From IMG/VR virus record IMGVR_UViG_3300048571_000060, positions 1 through 51,538 of that record: 51,538 bases of DNA; one strand, given 5' to 3'. Of this stretch, positions 7,711 to 15,747 are shown one piece after another; position 1 is the first letter of the stretch; every line of letters starts with the position of its first letter. Below the pieces are notes generated by a model, which saw only the letters and a program-made list of their open reading frames with translations, had not been told where the DNA came from and ran no database searches. The DNA is from a virus. A program made the position numbers and the translations under genes.

Positions 7711-9588
7711 ATGAAAACAAAATTGATTTTTTTAATGCTTTTAACGAGCTTTTTGTCCTTATCGCAGAATAAACCTGCGAGATTTGTGAATGGCGTTCAA
7801 ACTCCCGGCGTCGTTCCTTCAACTATTGGAACGGGAGTTGGAATCAATACAACTGACCCGCAAGGAATTCTTGATATTCAATCAACTGATTTAACGCTGT
7901 TAATTCCAAGAATGACAACCGTTCAAAAAGCGGCCATCACACTTAAAGAGGAGTCATCATTGATTTATGACTTAACCTTACATTCATTTCAGTATTGGGA
8001 CGGAACTGTTTGGACCAATTTAGGCGGCGGAGGCTCACAAAACCTCGAGCAAGTGTTAACAGAGGGAAACGAAAGCACGACAAAAGATGCTATATTCCGT
8101 TTAGACGCTGATAAATATTTAAAGATAAACCGAGCAGACCAAAGAATTGAGTTTTGGGATGAAAGTATTGATGAGTTTAGTTCTGTTTCATCTTGGAACA
8201 AATCAGAGTTTATTTTAAACGACGGGACTATATCAAACACCATTACTACAAGTGGAATTGCCGTTACTGAAACTGGCGGTAACTCTATTGAAGTTACAAA
8301 AGATGTAATAGGTATTGTAGATGATTTAGGAAATTTAGTTAATTTAACTCCCGGAATATTAGCAATATCTAACGGAATTGATGTTTTAGAAATATCTACC
8401 ACAAAAATAACCCTAAACGGAGTAAATTACCCATTCCCAACAGGAGCAACAAGTCCTTTAGCAACTTTAGCGGATATAACGGGCGGAGCAACAAATTTAG
8501 GCTACACGGCATCCCCAACAAACGGAATAGTTACAAGCGATACAGGCACGGATGCAACGATTCTATTAGCAGACGGCACAAATTCGGGGTTATTAAAACC
8601 AGCTAAATACACCGTTTTAGAAAATACAAGCGGGACGAATACAGGTGATAACGCTACCAATACACAATATAGCGGATTAGCATCAAGCAAACAAGATACT
8701 TTAGTAAGTGGGACGAATATTAAAACCATAGAAGGAAATTCTCTTTTAGGTAGTGGAAATATTGATTTGTCAAAATCGGATGTAGGACTTTTAAACGTTG
8801 ATAATACAAGCGATGCAAATAAGCCTGTTTCAACAGCAACACAGACAGCTTTAAATTTAAAGTCAAACATCGCAAGCCCAACTTTCACAGGAACAGTTAC
8901 AACACCCGCTATAATTATAAGTTCAGAAACGGCTTCGAGAATAGCCTCGTTTGACGCTTCAAAAAACGTTAAAAGTTTAGATACCGCTACTTATCCAAGT
9001 TTAACAGAATTGGCTTACGTAAAAGGCGTTACAAGTGGTATTCAAACGCAAATAACCACAAACGCCACTAATATAGACACAAAGCAAAGCAAGATATCAA
9101 CAATGGCTTTAACAAGCGCATACGCACTCACAAACACAACGTCTTTGCAAAAAGCGTTTAACGTAGGGATTAGCGGTAATGGAGCTTTTAACGCAACCTT
9201 GAACAAGTTGTATCGTTTTAAAGCACTTATAAATATGACGGGGTTACCCGCTTCAGCATCAACTATATCATTTGGATTTTTAGGAACGGCAACAATCACA
9301 ACTACTTATACGGCTTTAGGAGCTAAAGCAAGTACTTTAGCGGGTGGCAACAACCCTAACTTATATGTTATTCAAACCACAGCAAGTTCAGTTGTGGCTT
9401 CAAGTTCAGGTGCAGTGACGGGCAAACTTATGATTGACGGTATTATAAGATGCACGGGAGCGGGTACGGTTATCCCCTCGATTTCTGTTTCGGTAGCTGG
9501 TGCAAGTATGCAGGCTGAAATTGATAATTTTTGTGCGTTTGAAGAGTTAGGCTCCAACACGCTAACAGCAACCAGCGATATTGATTAA
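7711..9588 (+). CDS. secreted fibre-like protein with Sec signal peptide, 625 aa
   Basis: Begins with a clear signal peptide (MKTKLIFLMLLTSFLSLS, cleavage expected near residue 19). The next part (VGINTTDPQGILDIQ ... LIPRMTTVQKAAI ... YWDGTVWTNLGGGG) resembles Bacteroidetes surface proteins and phage fibre shafts. The middle has Ser/Thr/Ala/Gly repeats typical of tail fibres (LLNVDNTSDANKPVSTATQTALNLK, written here as a pattern around residues 355-380). A Sec signal on a fibre-like protein in the head gene cluster is odd: virion proteins assemble in the cytoplasm. It may be exported to the host surface (superinfection exclusion or adhesion) or be a captured host adhesin. Confidence 0.75.
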   Translation: MKTKLIFLMLLTSFLSLSQNKPARFVNGVQTPGVVPSTIGTGVGINTTDPQGILDIQSTDLTLLIPRMTTVQKAAITLKEESSLIYDLTLHSFQYWDGTVWTNLGGGGSQNLEQVLTEGNESTTKDAIFRLDADKYLKINRADQRIEFWDESIDEFSSVSSWNKSEFILNDGTISNTITTSGIAVTETGGNSIEVTKDVIGIVDDLGNLVNLTPGILAISNGIDVLEISTTKITLNGVNYPFPTGATSPLATLADITGGATNLGYTASPTNGIVTSDTGTDATILLADGTNSGLLKPAKYTVLENTSGTNTGDNATNTQYSGLASSKQDTLVSGTNIKTIEGNSLLGSGNIDLSKSDVGLLNVDNTSDANKPVSTATQTALNLKSNIASPTFTGTVTTPAIIISSETASRIASFDASKNVKSLDTATYPSLTELAYVKGVTSGIQTQITTNATNIDTKQSKISTMALTSAYALTNTTSLQKAFNVGISGNGAFNATLNKLYRFKALINMTGLPASASTISFGFLGTATITTTYTALGAKASTLAGGNNPNLYVIQTTASSVVASSSGAVTGKLMIDGIIRCTGAGTVIPSISVSVAGASMQAEIDNFCAFEELGSNTLTATSDID

Positions 9589-9627
9589 TAATTAAATCAG
9601 AATTTTTAACCTTTAATATTTATAAAA

Positions 9628-10002
9628 ATGGAAAACTTTTTTCAAACAAAATGGGGCTCAATGCTCAAGGCTTTTTTAGGAATGATTCTTGCTTACATGA
9701 TGGCCAACGGAGGGACTTTGGCTGCATTAGGCTTGTCAGCTTGGCTTGGCGCACTTGGAGTAGGTGTCGTAGCACTTTTAATCAAATGGTTGACAGGAGA
9801 AACAACCGGATTTTTCAACACCTGGTACGGTGGTCTTTTGAAAACTTTTATTCTTGTCAGTTTAGGTTACATTGTTGAACATCAAGGATTTGTTGGATTG
9901 AATATTGGCGCATTATTGAACGCTGGTATTGTTGCAGTGATTACAGTTATTGTCAATCAGTCTAATCCAGGTGATACAAGATACGGAACCGTCAGAGCAT
10001 AA
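9628..10002 (+). CDS. holin candidate, 124 aa, several TM segments
   Basis: Short and very hydrophobic, with segments at about residues 13-30, 33-54, 66-85 and 90-109, and a short polar C-terminus (NQSNPGDTRYGTVRA). Size, topology and position just before a lytic-domain gene fit a holin that opens the inner membrane at lysis. Paired NxW/GGxL motifs (FFQTKWGSMLKAF and FFNTWYGGLLKTF) show that the protein is an internal duplication of a two-helix unit. A terminator follows directly. Confidence 0.65.
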   Translation: MENFFQTKWGSMLKAFLGMILAYMMANGGTLAALGLSAWLGALGVGVVALLIKWLTGETTGFFNTWYGGLLKTFILVSLGYIVEHQGFVGLNIGALLNAGIVAVITVIVNQSNPGDTRYGTVRA

Positions 10003-10008
10003 TTAATC

Positions 10009-10032
10009 AAACCGCCTTTCGGGGCGGTTTTT
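10009..10032 (+). terminator. intrinsic terminator after holin candidate
   Basis: AAACCGCC stem (10009-10016), TTTCGG loop, GGCGGTTT (10023-10030) and a T run. Confidence 0.85.
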
Positions 10033-10050
10033 AAAAACCTACTAAAAAAA

Positions 10051-10425
10051 ATGGAAGACACTTTTGATAAAAAACCATTCACTGTTAGTTTAAGCCTTTT
10101 AATCACAATAATATCATCAACAATTATGTTGACTTTTGTGATTGTGTCTTTTTATTTTGAATCAAAAATCGAACAATCAGAAGAAGTAACAGCAACAAGG
10201 CAAGAAGTTAGTCAAGTAAAACAGCAAATTGAAATCGTCTCAACAACCTTAACAAACGTCGTCAACAATCAAAATGACATGAAAAGCAAATTCAACTATC
10301 GATTTAAAATTGACAGTACTCAAATTCAAGGTTTAGTTGAAGATGTTCACGAGTTAAAATATTACGCACAAAGAAATCAAGGCTCTTTAAACAGTCAAAA
10401 AGGATATTCATATAACGATAAATAA
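10051..10425 (+). CDS. membrane-anchored coiled-coil protein, 124 aa
   Basis: One TM segment (about residues 13-35) followed by a long predicted coiled coil (EVTATRQEVSQVKQQIEIV onward to about residue 100). The topology suggests a lysis accessory protein (i-spanin-like, antiholin or pinholin). The call rests on topology and on its place between the holin candidate and the fused lytic protein. Confidence 0.6.
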   Translation: MEDTFDKKPFTVSLSLLITIISSTIMLTFVIVSFYFESKIEQSEEVTATRQEVSQVKQQIEIVSTTLTNVVNNQNDMKSKFNYRFKIDSTQIQGLVEDVHELKYYAQRNQGSLNSQKGYSYNDK

Positions 10426-10433
10426 ATAAAATC

Positions 10434-11381
10434 ATGGAATTAAACCTAAAAAGATTACACAAAACGGCACACGAAACAATTGGTGAGCTATATGTTGACG
10501 GAGTTTTTGAATGTTACACGCTTGAGGACAAAGAACGTGAAGTTAAAATTAAGAGCGAAACAGCTATTCCAAAAGGAACCTACAAAGTTATAATCAACAT
10601 TTCAAACAGATTCAAAAAAACAATGCCACTATTAGTTGACGTACCAAATTTTGAAGGAATTAGAATTCATTCAGGAAACACCAATCATGATACTGAAGGG
10701 TGTATTTTGGTTGGTAAAACAAGGGGTGATGATTACATTGGTGGCTCTAGAGTTGCTTTTGCTAAATTAATGGAAAAATTGAAAAAAGCAAAAAGCATTT
10801 CAATCACAATATCATGTTTTTTACTGTTTATGTTTTGTTCGTGCGGAGCTCGTAAACGTGACCAAACTAAAGTTGTTGAGGATTTAAAAACATCTTCACA
10901 AACAACAATGGTTGACACTACGAAAACCAAAAAAGCAAAAACCAAAAATATCAAAAAAACTGTTACAACCAAAAAGAACGACAAAACCAAAACAACGATT
11001 AAAACAACGGTTCAAGAACCTATTGACGGTTCAAAGCCAGGTATAATTGAAAATCCTGATGGAACCAAAACTGTTTTAAATAATTCAAAGCAAACAACAA
11101 CAAAAACAGAGGTTTTAAACGATAAAAAAGAAACCAAAGCAAAAGACATCAAGCAAGACGAATCAGACGGAGAAATTGAAGATAAAGGCCTGTCAGGCTC
11201 GACTGCTGATAAAAGCGACGGCAACAAGTCAGCCGAAGAAAACCATGTTGATAGAAAAGGCGTTTCGTTTTCAACTATTTTGTGGTTAATTTTGATAATC
11301 ATACTGTTACTGATATGGATTTTTAGGAAAAATATTCCGTATGTGAAAAATCTTTTCATAGATAAGTCTTTGAATCAATAA
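10434..11381 (+). CDS. DUF5675 lytic domain fused to a u-spanin-like lipoprotein
   Basis: Residues 1-112 are a DUF5675 domain: TLEDKEREVKIKSETAIPKGTY, IRIHSGNTNHDTEGCILVG and the expected spacing, a likely peptidoglycan-active fold with His79/Cys90-type residues. From Met113 (base 10770) a second protein seems to begin: MEKLKKAK, a hydrophobic stretch and Cys137 in FMFCSCG, i.e. a lipoprotein signal; then a Lys/Thr-rich linker and a C-terminal TM (278-297) with a basic tail. Lipobox at one end and TM at the other is the u-spanin design that bridges both membranes. Either a true fusion, or an internal start at 10770 makes the spanin separately. Confidence 0.75.
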   Translation: MELNLKRLHKTAHETIGELYVDGVFECYTLEDKEREVKIKSETAIPKGTYKVIINISNRFKKTMPLLVDVPNFEGIRIHSGNTNHDTEGCILVGKTRGDDYIGGSRVAFAKLMEKLKKAKSISITISCFLLFMFCSCGARKRDQTKVVEDLKTSSQTTMVDTTKTKKAKTKNIKKTVTTKKNDKTKTTIKTTVQEPIDGSKPGIIENPDGTKTVLNNSKQTTTKTEVLNDKKETKAKDIKQDESDGEIEDKGLSGSTADKSDGNKSAEENHVDRKGVSFSTILWLILIIILLLIWIFRKNIPYVKNLFIDKSLNQ

Positions 11382-11388
11382 TTTTATA

Positions 11389-11396
11389 TATATTTG
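11389..11396 (+). promoter_or_regulatory. candidate -7 box before the head protease gene
   Basis: TATATTTG lies 4 nt before the ATG at 11401; TTTG at 11369-11372 is 16 bp upstream, shorter than ideal. If used, the mRNA would be leaderless. Confidence 0.4.
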
Positions 11397-11400
11397 TGAT

Positions 11401-12672
11401 ATGATAAATTTTGCACTTGCCAAAGAGATATATGGCTTAACGCCGTGGATGATGGACTTACAAAGTCTTCCAGCCATGTCGTCAATTCTACAGGATATCA
11501 AACGTGGCGTAAGATTTGAACAGGTTGAAGAAAAACTGAACAGCATTCAATTGTATGACTTCAAAAATGACGTTAAAATAATTGATAGAGAATATCATTT
11601 AAACAATAATTTGGATTTTGAAGCGATTGCAATCGTTAATTTGAACGGACCAATTACTTTGAGCGGCGGAATGTCAACTGAAGGAATGGAGCAAATTTCA
11701 TCCAAAATGTTACGAATGAATCAAGATGATAGAGTTAAAGCGTTTTTGTTTCTTGGAAACAGTGGCGGTGGCTCAAGTTCGGCTGTTGAAGTAATGTCTG
11801 ACACTATAAATGAAGTCAAAAAAACGAAGCCAGTTTATATGTTAGTGACCAAGGGCGGAATGTTAGGTTCAGCCGCATATGGTATTGGCTCAGCAACTGA
11901 TAAGATTTACAGTGAGTCAGGAATGAATATTGTAGGTTCAATTGGAACAATGATTCAATTTGAAGGCAAGGAAGCAAACAGCACTGACAAGGACGGAACT
12001 AAAAATATCAGATTATATGCAACCAAATCAGTTTTGAAAAACAAAGGATTTGAGGAAGCTTTAAATAATGATAACTATACGGTTTTAATTGATGAACTTT
12101 TAGACCCAATAAACGAAAATTTTATTGAAATGATTTCAACAAACAGACCAGCAATCACATCAACAACGTTTGATGATGGCGCTGTTCACTTTTCAAAAGA
12201 TGTAGTTGGTTCATTTGTTGATGGCATTGCTTCATTTTCAGAAGTAGTTGAATTCATTAAAGCTGACACAAAATTTTCAAACAACAATAAGGAGGAATTT
12301 CGAACAAGTACTAATAATAAAAATAATGTAAAGATGACAAAAGCAGAATTCAAAACTGCCAATCCAACTGCTTACGCTGAAATCGTCGCAGAAGGAATCG
12401 CCCAAGAAAAAGACAGAGTTGGTGCGTGGATGGCTCATGCTGATACAGACATTGCGTCCGTTAAAGCGGGTGTTGAAGGCACCGAAACACTTTCACAAAC
12501 ACAAAGAGAAAAATTCTTTGTAAAACAGAACTCCAAAAACAAGGTTTCGGCTATTGTTGAGGAATCAGCTGATGACGTCAATCCTGACGAATCATTAACT
12601 GATGTGAAAAAAATTGCTAACCAGAAAAAGGACGCTGAAATAAAATCAGCATTTGGATTCGAATTAACTTAA
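11401..12672 (+). CDS. capsid maturation protease (S49/lambda C type) with scaffold tail
   Basis: 423 aa. Residues about 75-290 are a SppA/ClpP-like serine protease: oxyanion segment GNSGGGSSSA (119-128), nucleophile in MLGSAAYGIGS (Ser157) and probable general base Lys209 in YATKS. It processes the prohead. The C-terminal 110 residues are charged and helical and look like a scaffold; Met312 (base 12334) opens the sequence MTKAEFKTANPTAYAEI, which may be an internal start giving a separate scaffold, as with lambda C/Nu3. Decoration and capsid genes follow in lambda order. Confidence 0.88.
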   Translation: MINFALAKEIYGLTPWMMDLQSLPAMSSILQDIKRGVRFEQVEEKLNSIQLYDFKNDVKIIDREYHLNNNLDFEAIAIVNLNGPITLSGGMSTEGMEQISSKMLRMNQDDRVKAFLFLGNSGGGSSSAVEVMSDTINEVKKTKPVYMLVTKGGMLGSAAYGIGSATDKIYSESGMNIVGSIGTMIQFEGKEANSTDKDGTKNIRLYATKSVLKNKGFEEALNNDNYTVLIDELLDPINENFIEMISTNRPAITSTTFDDGAVHFSKDVVGSFVDGIASFSEVVEFIKADTKFSNNNKEEFRTSTNNKNNVKMTKAEFKTANPTAYAEIVAEGIAQEKDRVGAWMAHADTDIASVKAGVEGTETLSQTQREKFFVKQNSKNKVSAIVEESADDVNPDESLTDVKKIANQKKDAEIKSAFGFELT

Positions 12673-12677
12673 TCGCA

Positions 12678-13121
12678 ATGGCAAGAGTAATTAGAACAAC
12701 ACAGAGAAACGCTACTAGAAATCAATCTACTGTAGACTTTCAAAGAGAAAATCTGTTCCTGTTTGGTAACAGATATTCAGAAGCGGTTTTTAACAACAAC
12801 ACAGGTGATAACTTGAATGTAGAGTCAGGAATCCTTGTTATTAGAAACACGGCGGCGGCGGCGCAAATTTTGCCAACAACCAATTTAACTTTAGCGAGTA
12901 TCATTGGTATATTAAAATATGACGGTGAAAGCGTGTTGGAAGACGCAGATACTACCAATGTAAATTATTGCACGAGTGGTGATATTGACGCTGGTCTTAT
13001 TGTTTTTCCTGCTGGAGTGACTTTAAACACAGTCGTTGGCACCAAGATTTTAAAAGATGTATTAACTGACCTTGGATTCGTTTTGTTTAACGTTGAAGAA
13101 GGTTCAAATTTCGATAACTAA
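12678..13121 (+). CDS. capsid decoration protein (lambda D-like)
   Basis: 147 aa between protease/scaffold and major capsid protein, the position of lambda D. A beta-rich core with SGILVIRN, an Ala-rich stretch, GILKYDGESVL and GLIVFPAGVTL is typical of head-stabilising trimers sitting on the capsid threefold axes. The N-terminal 30 residues are basic. Separated by 2 bp from the next gene. Confidence 0.8.
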   Translation: MARVIRTTQRNATRNQSTVDFQRENLFLFGNRYSEAVFNNNTGDNLNVESGILVIRNTAAAAQILPTTNLTLASIIGILKYDGESVLEDADTTNVNYCTSGDIDAGLIVFPAGVTLNTVVGTKILKDVLTDLGFVLFNVEEGSNFDN

Positions 13122-13123
13122 TT

Positions 13124-14206
13124 ATGATATCAATTCAAGAACATAGTGCTACCATAGCCAAGAAAGTTGTTGGTAAATTTATTGAGGATATTCCGGTAAG
13201 AGCTGGATTTGCCGCATTGTTTCCAACAGTAACAACACCAACTCTATATGTAGATGTTGAAGTTGAAAGAGACAGTGACCTAATTTCAGTTGACGTACAG
13301 CGTTTCACTGAAGGAAACAAAAACAAATACACTAAATCAAGCGAACATACATACGTTCCGCCTTTTCACAAAGAGGACTATGACTTTGCACGTGATGAAG
13401 TTTATTTGAATACAGTTGCTTTAGGTGTTACAGATGCGGCAGGAGCCAACCAGGCTATTGCTCAAAACGCATTGAAAAACATCAGAAAAAACCGTAAGAA
13501 AATTGAACGTGCAATCCGTAAACAACAGGCTGACGTTTTACAAACAGGAATCGTGACGTTGAAAAACGGCGATAGTATTGATTACAGACGTAGAGCTGAA
13601 TCAATTGTTGATATTGATGTTGCTGGTATTTATTGGAATGTAGCTAACTCAAATCCAATGACGGATTTGGCCGCGGCTATGACGTTCTTACGTGACACCG
13701 GAAACTCAAACTCTGCCACTATCAATGTGGTAATGAGAACTGACGCCATGACTGCTTTCTTGGCCAACGCCAAGGTTAGAGAATTAGCTGAGGTTCGTAG
13801 AATCAACAGAATTGAAATCGATATGCCACAATTTAGTGAAGCTACCGGAATGGCATTCCATGGTCAAGTTAGTGCTGGTGACTGGGTTGTAAATCTTTGG
13901 ACTTATAATGAGAAGTACACTGATAAAACAGGCGCCGTCAAATATTACTTGACACGTGAAAACGTGATTGTATTGCCAGGTGATTTTGAAGGTAAAACAG
14001 TATTTGGTGGTCTTCCGTATATGCGTGAAACCAACATCGGAGGCGCGACAGTTAAAGTGCCAGGAGTTATGGAAGCTGATTTCCTTTTACGTGCTTACGA
14101 CGACGAGAAAACGATTTCAAGCACATTGGAATTGACTTCAGCTCCGTTGGTAGTTCCTTTCACGATAGATAAAATCTATACAATGAAAGTTTTAGCAACT
14201 GTATAA
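13124..14206 (+). CDS. major capsid protein (lambda E family)
   Basis: 360 aa, close to the usual lambda gpE size. Family features visible: basic extended helix (NIRKNRKKIERAIRKQQADVLQTG, a segment near residues 120-142), then SIDYRR, MTDLAAAMTFLRDTG, NVVMRTDAM and a C-terminal domain with VIVLPGDFEGKTVFGG. It builds the icosahedral shell with an HK97 fold. A hairpin follows the stop. Confidence 0.92.
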   Translation: MISIQEHSATIAKKVVGKFIEDIPVRAGFAALFPTVTTPTLYVDVEVERDSDLISVDVQRFTEGNKNKYTKSSEHTYVPPFHKEDYDFARDEVYLNTVALGVTDAAGANQAIAQNALKNIRKNRKKIERAIRKQQADVLQTGIVTLKNGDSIDYRRRAESIVDIDVAGIYWNVANSNPMTDLAAAMTFLRDTGNSNSATINVVMRTDAMTAFLANAKVRELAEVRRINRIEIDMPQFSEATGMAFHGQVSAGDWVVNLWTYNEKYTDKTGAVKYYLTRENVIVLPGDFEGKTVFGGLPYMRETNIGGATVKVPGVMEADFLLRAYDDEKTISSTLELTSAPLVVPFTIDKIYTMKVLATV

Positions 14207-14219
14207 AACAAGTTTAATC

Positions 14220-14241
14220 AAAGGCGGTGAAAGCCGCCTTT
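14220..14241 (+). terminator. hairpin after the major capsid gene
   Basis: AAAGGCGG, loop TGAAAG, CCGCCTTT. The T run is short, so it may attenuate transcription or protect the 3' end of the abundant capsid mRNA. It overlaps an upstream ATG (14227) of the next frame, which is thus unlikely to be used. Confidence 0.7.
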
Positions 14242-14256
14242 AAATACCTAAAAACC

Positions 14257-14718
14257 ATGTCAAAGTTAAGAAAATTTAAAGTTTTAGTGATTCAACATTT
14301 GTTGAAAAACAACAAAACAGCAAAAAGTGGCGACATCATCGATGAAACCAAATTTATCAATCTTGAAGATTCATTAAAAGGCAACTATGTTGTTGAAGTT
14401 TTTGAAGATAATAGTGAAAAAGCTGATAAGTCAAAAGACAAGTCAAAATCGAAAGATAAAGACAAAACAAAGGACAAGTCAAAGGACAAGAAAGCTGACA
14501 AAGGCGATAAGAAAAACACTGATTCTGACGCTAATGTTGACGATGCCGGCGACAATACTGCTACAGAGCTTGAAAATGAGTTGAAAAAAGTAAAAAGAAT
14601 GAATAAAGAAACGTTGATTGGATATGCAACAGAGAACAAATTAAGTTTTGACCCTGAAGCCAACAAACAAGTAATTCTTGATTCAATCGTTGAACAGCTA
14701 ACAACAGCTAAATCTTAA
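14257..14718 (+). CDS. head-region protein with Lys/Asp/Ser-rich linker, 153 aa
   Basis: ATG chosen at 14257 because the earlier ATG at 14227 is in the hairpin. A small N-terminal beta domain (FKVLVIQHLL ... GDIIDETKF ... YVVEVFED), an extremely charged KxKDKDK linker (about residues 55-95), and a C-terminal helical segment (NKETLIGYATENKLSFD) like a SAP/HeH motif. The position after the capsid gene matches lambda FI-type packaging accessory proteins, which also have charged linkers; that equivalence is inference. Confidence 0.7.
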   Translation: MSKLRKFKVLVIQHLLKNNKTAKSGDIIDETKFINLEDSLKGNYVVEVFEDNSEKADKSKDKSKSKDKDKTKDKSKDKKADKGDKKNTDSDANVDDAGDNTATELENELKKVKRMNKETLIGYATENKLSFDPEANKQVILDSIVEQLTTAKS

Positions 14719-14731
14719 AAAATGAACTATT

Positions 14732-15136
14732 ATGGGTGGAAATTTGCTTGATAGAGCAAGAAGAGATTCAAAGAAGTACATAACTAAAGGCGGTTTCCAA
14801 GATGACATTATTTTGGAAACCGTTGATGGTTTAACCACTATTGAAACCACAGGCTTTGTTTCAAAGCATTGGATTAATTTTGGTTCAGATGGATTGCCGA
14901 TGAATTCAAAAAATGCACACATCACACTTGATGAAAGTGCTTTAATACTATTAAACTACCCTGTCAGAAATAATGATAACGAAGTTCATTTACAAAACCA
15001 TAGAGTTCGCACAAAGGACAGTACTGGTCAATTGAAAACTTATGTTATAAAAGAATGGTATCCTGATGAAACATTGGGCTTGATTGCCTGCATTTTGGGA
15101 GATTTTGAAGAAACAATAATAGAAGAAGAGCCATGA
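14732..15136 (+). CDS. head-tail connector protein, 134 aa
   Basis: A beta-rich protein located where head completion or joining proteins lie. Features: LLDRARRDSKKYITKGGFQDDI at the N-terminus (as positions 5-26), then alternating hydrophobic strands, HVRTKD-like loop and an acidic tail. Such genes precede the tail terminator in Mu-like and lambda-like maps. It overlaps the next gene by 4 nt (ATGA), so translation is coupled. Confidence 0.6.
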   Translation: MGGNLLDRARRDSKKYITKGGFQDDIILETVDGLTTIETTGFVSKHWINFGSDGLPMNSKNAHITLDESALILLNYPVRNNDNEVHLQNHRVRTKDSTGQLKTYVIKEWYPDETLGLIACILGDFEETIIEEEP

Positions 15137-15735
15137 GTTTGATACCAGGAATTATACCGCCACAAGGATTTGAAGTCGTCAGAGATGCGATTGGCGCCAT
15201 TTTGAAAACAGAATTGGAAGCTCAAAAAGTTAGACAAACGTTGACTGAAAACATAGCAGTATTCAACGCACGAAGCACACCATTTCAACATTCTGAAAAG
15301 CTGATGATTAATGTGCTTTGTGATTCAGCTGATTATGGCAGTATTAATGAAAAGTCAGCCAGCGGAATGACTAATTTTTTTATTGACATATATGTTTCAG
15401 CAAAAGAAAAAGAATCAGTTGATGGCGGCTATGCCGCAACCGTTTTAAAAGATAAGTATCTAGGTATGATAAGGTTTATACTGCAAGACCATCACTATAT
15501 GATTTTAGGCTTACCTGTTGGTTCTATTTTGGGAACTTATGTTACAGGATGGGAAAATTTTGAACCAAATAATACGCAAGACACATCGTTTGTAAAGATG
15601 GCAAGACTCACTTTTTCAGTAAGAATTTGTGAAGACCAAACTTTATGGGCTGGTATTGAAATAAATACTATATTTACAAAAGTAAAATTAGACCTAACAG
15701 ACTTAGGCTATCAATATGAATTAACAACAAATTAA
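15133..15735 (+). CDS. tail terminator/completion-like protein, 200 aa
   Basis: Coupled to the upstream connector and directly before the sheath gene, the usual place for the protein capping the tail at the neck. It has an alternating alpha/beta pattern with MINVLCDSADYGS, FIDIYVSAKEK and VKMARLTFSVRI strands like the tail terminator fold. No signature motif seen; mostly contextual. Confidence 0.6.
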   Translation: MSLIPGIIPPQGFEVVRDAIGAILKTELEAQKVRQTLTENIAVFNARSTPFQHSEKLMINVLCDSADYGSINEKSASGMTNFFIDIYVSAKEKESVDGGYAATVLKDKYLGMIRFILQDHHYMILGLPVGSILGTYVTGWENFEPNNTQDTSFVKMARLTFSVRICEDQTLWAGIEINTIFTKVKLDLTDLGYQYELTTN

Positions 15736-15747
15736 AAAAAGAAAATT

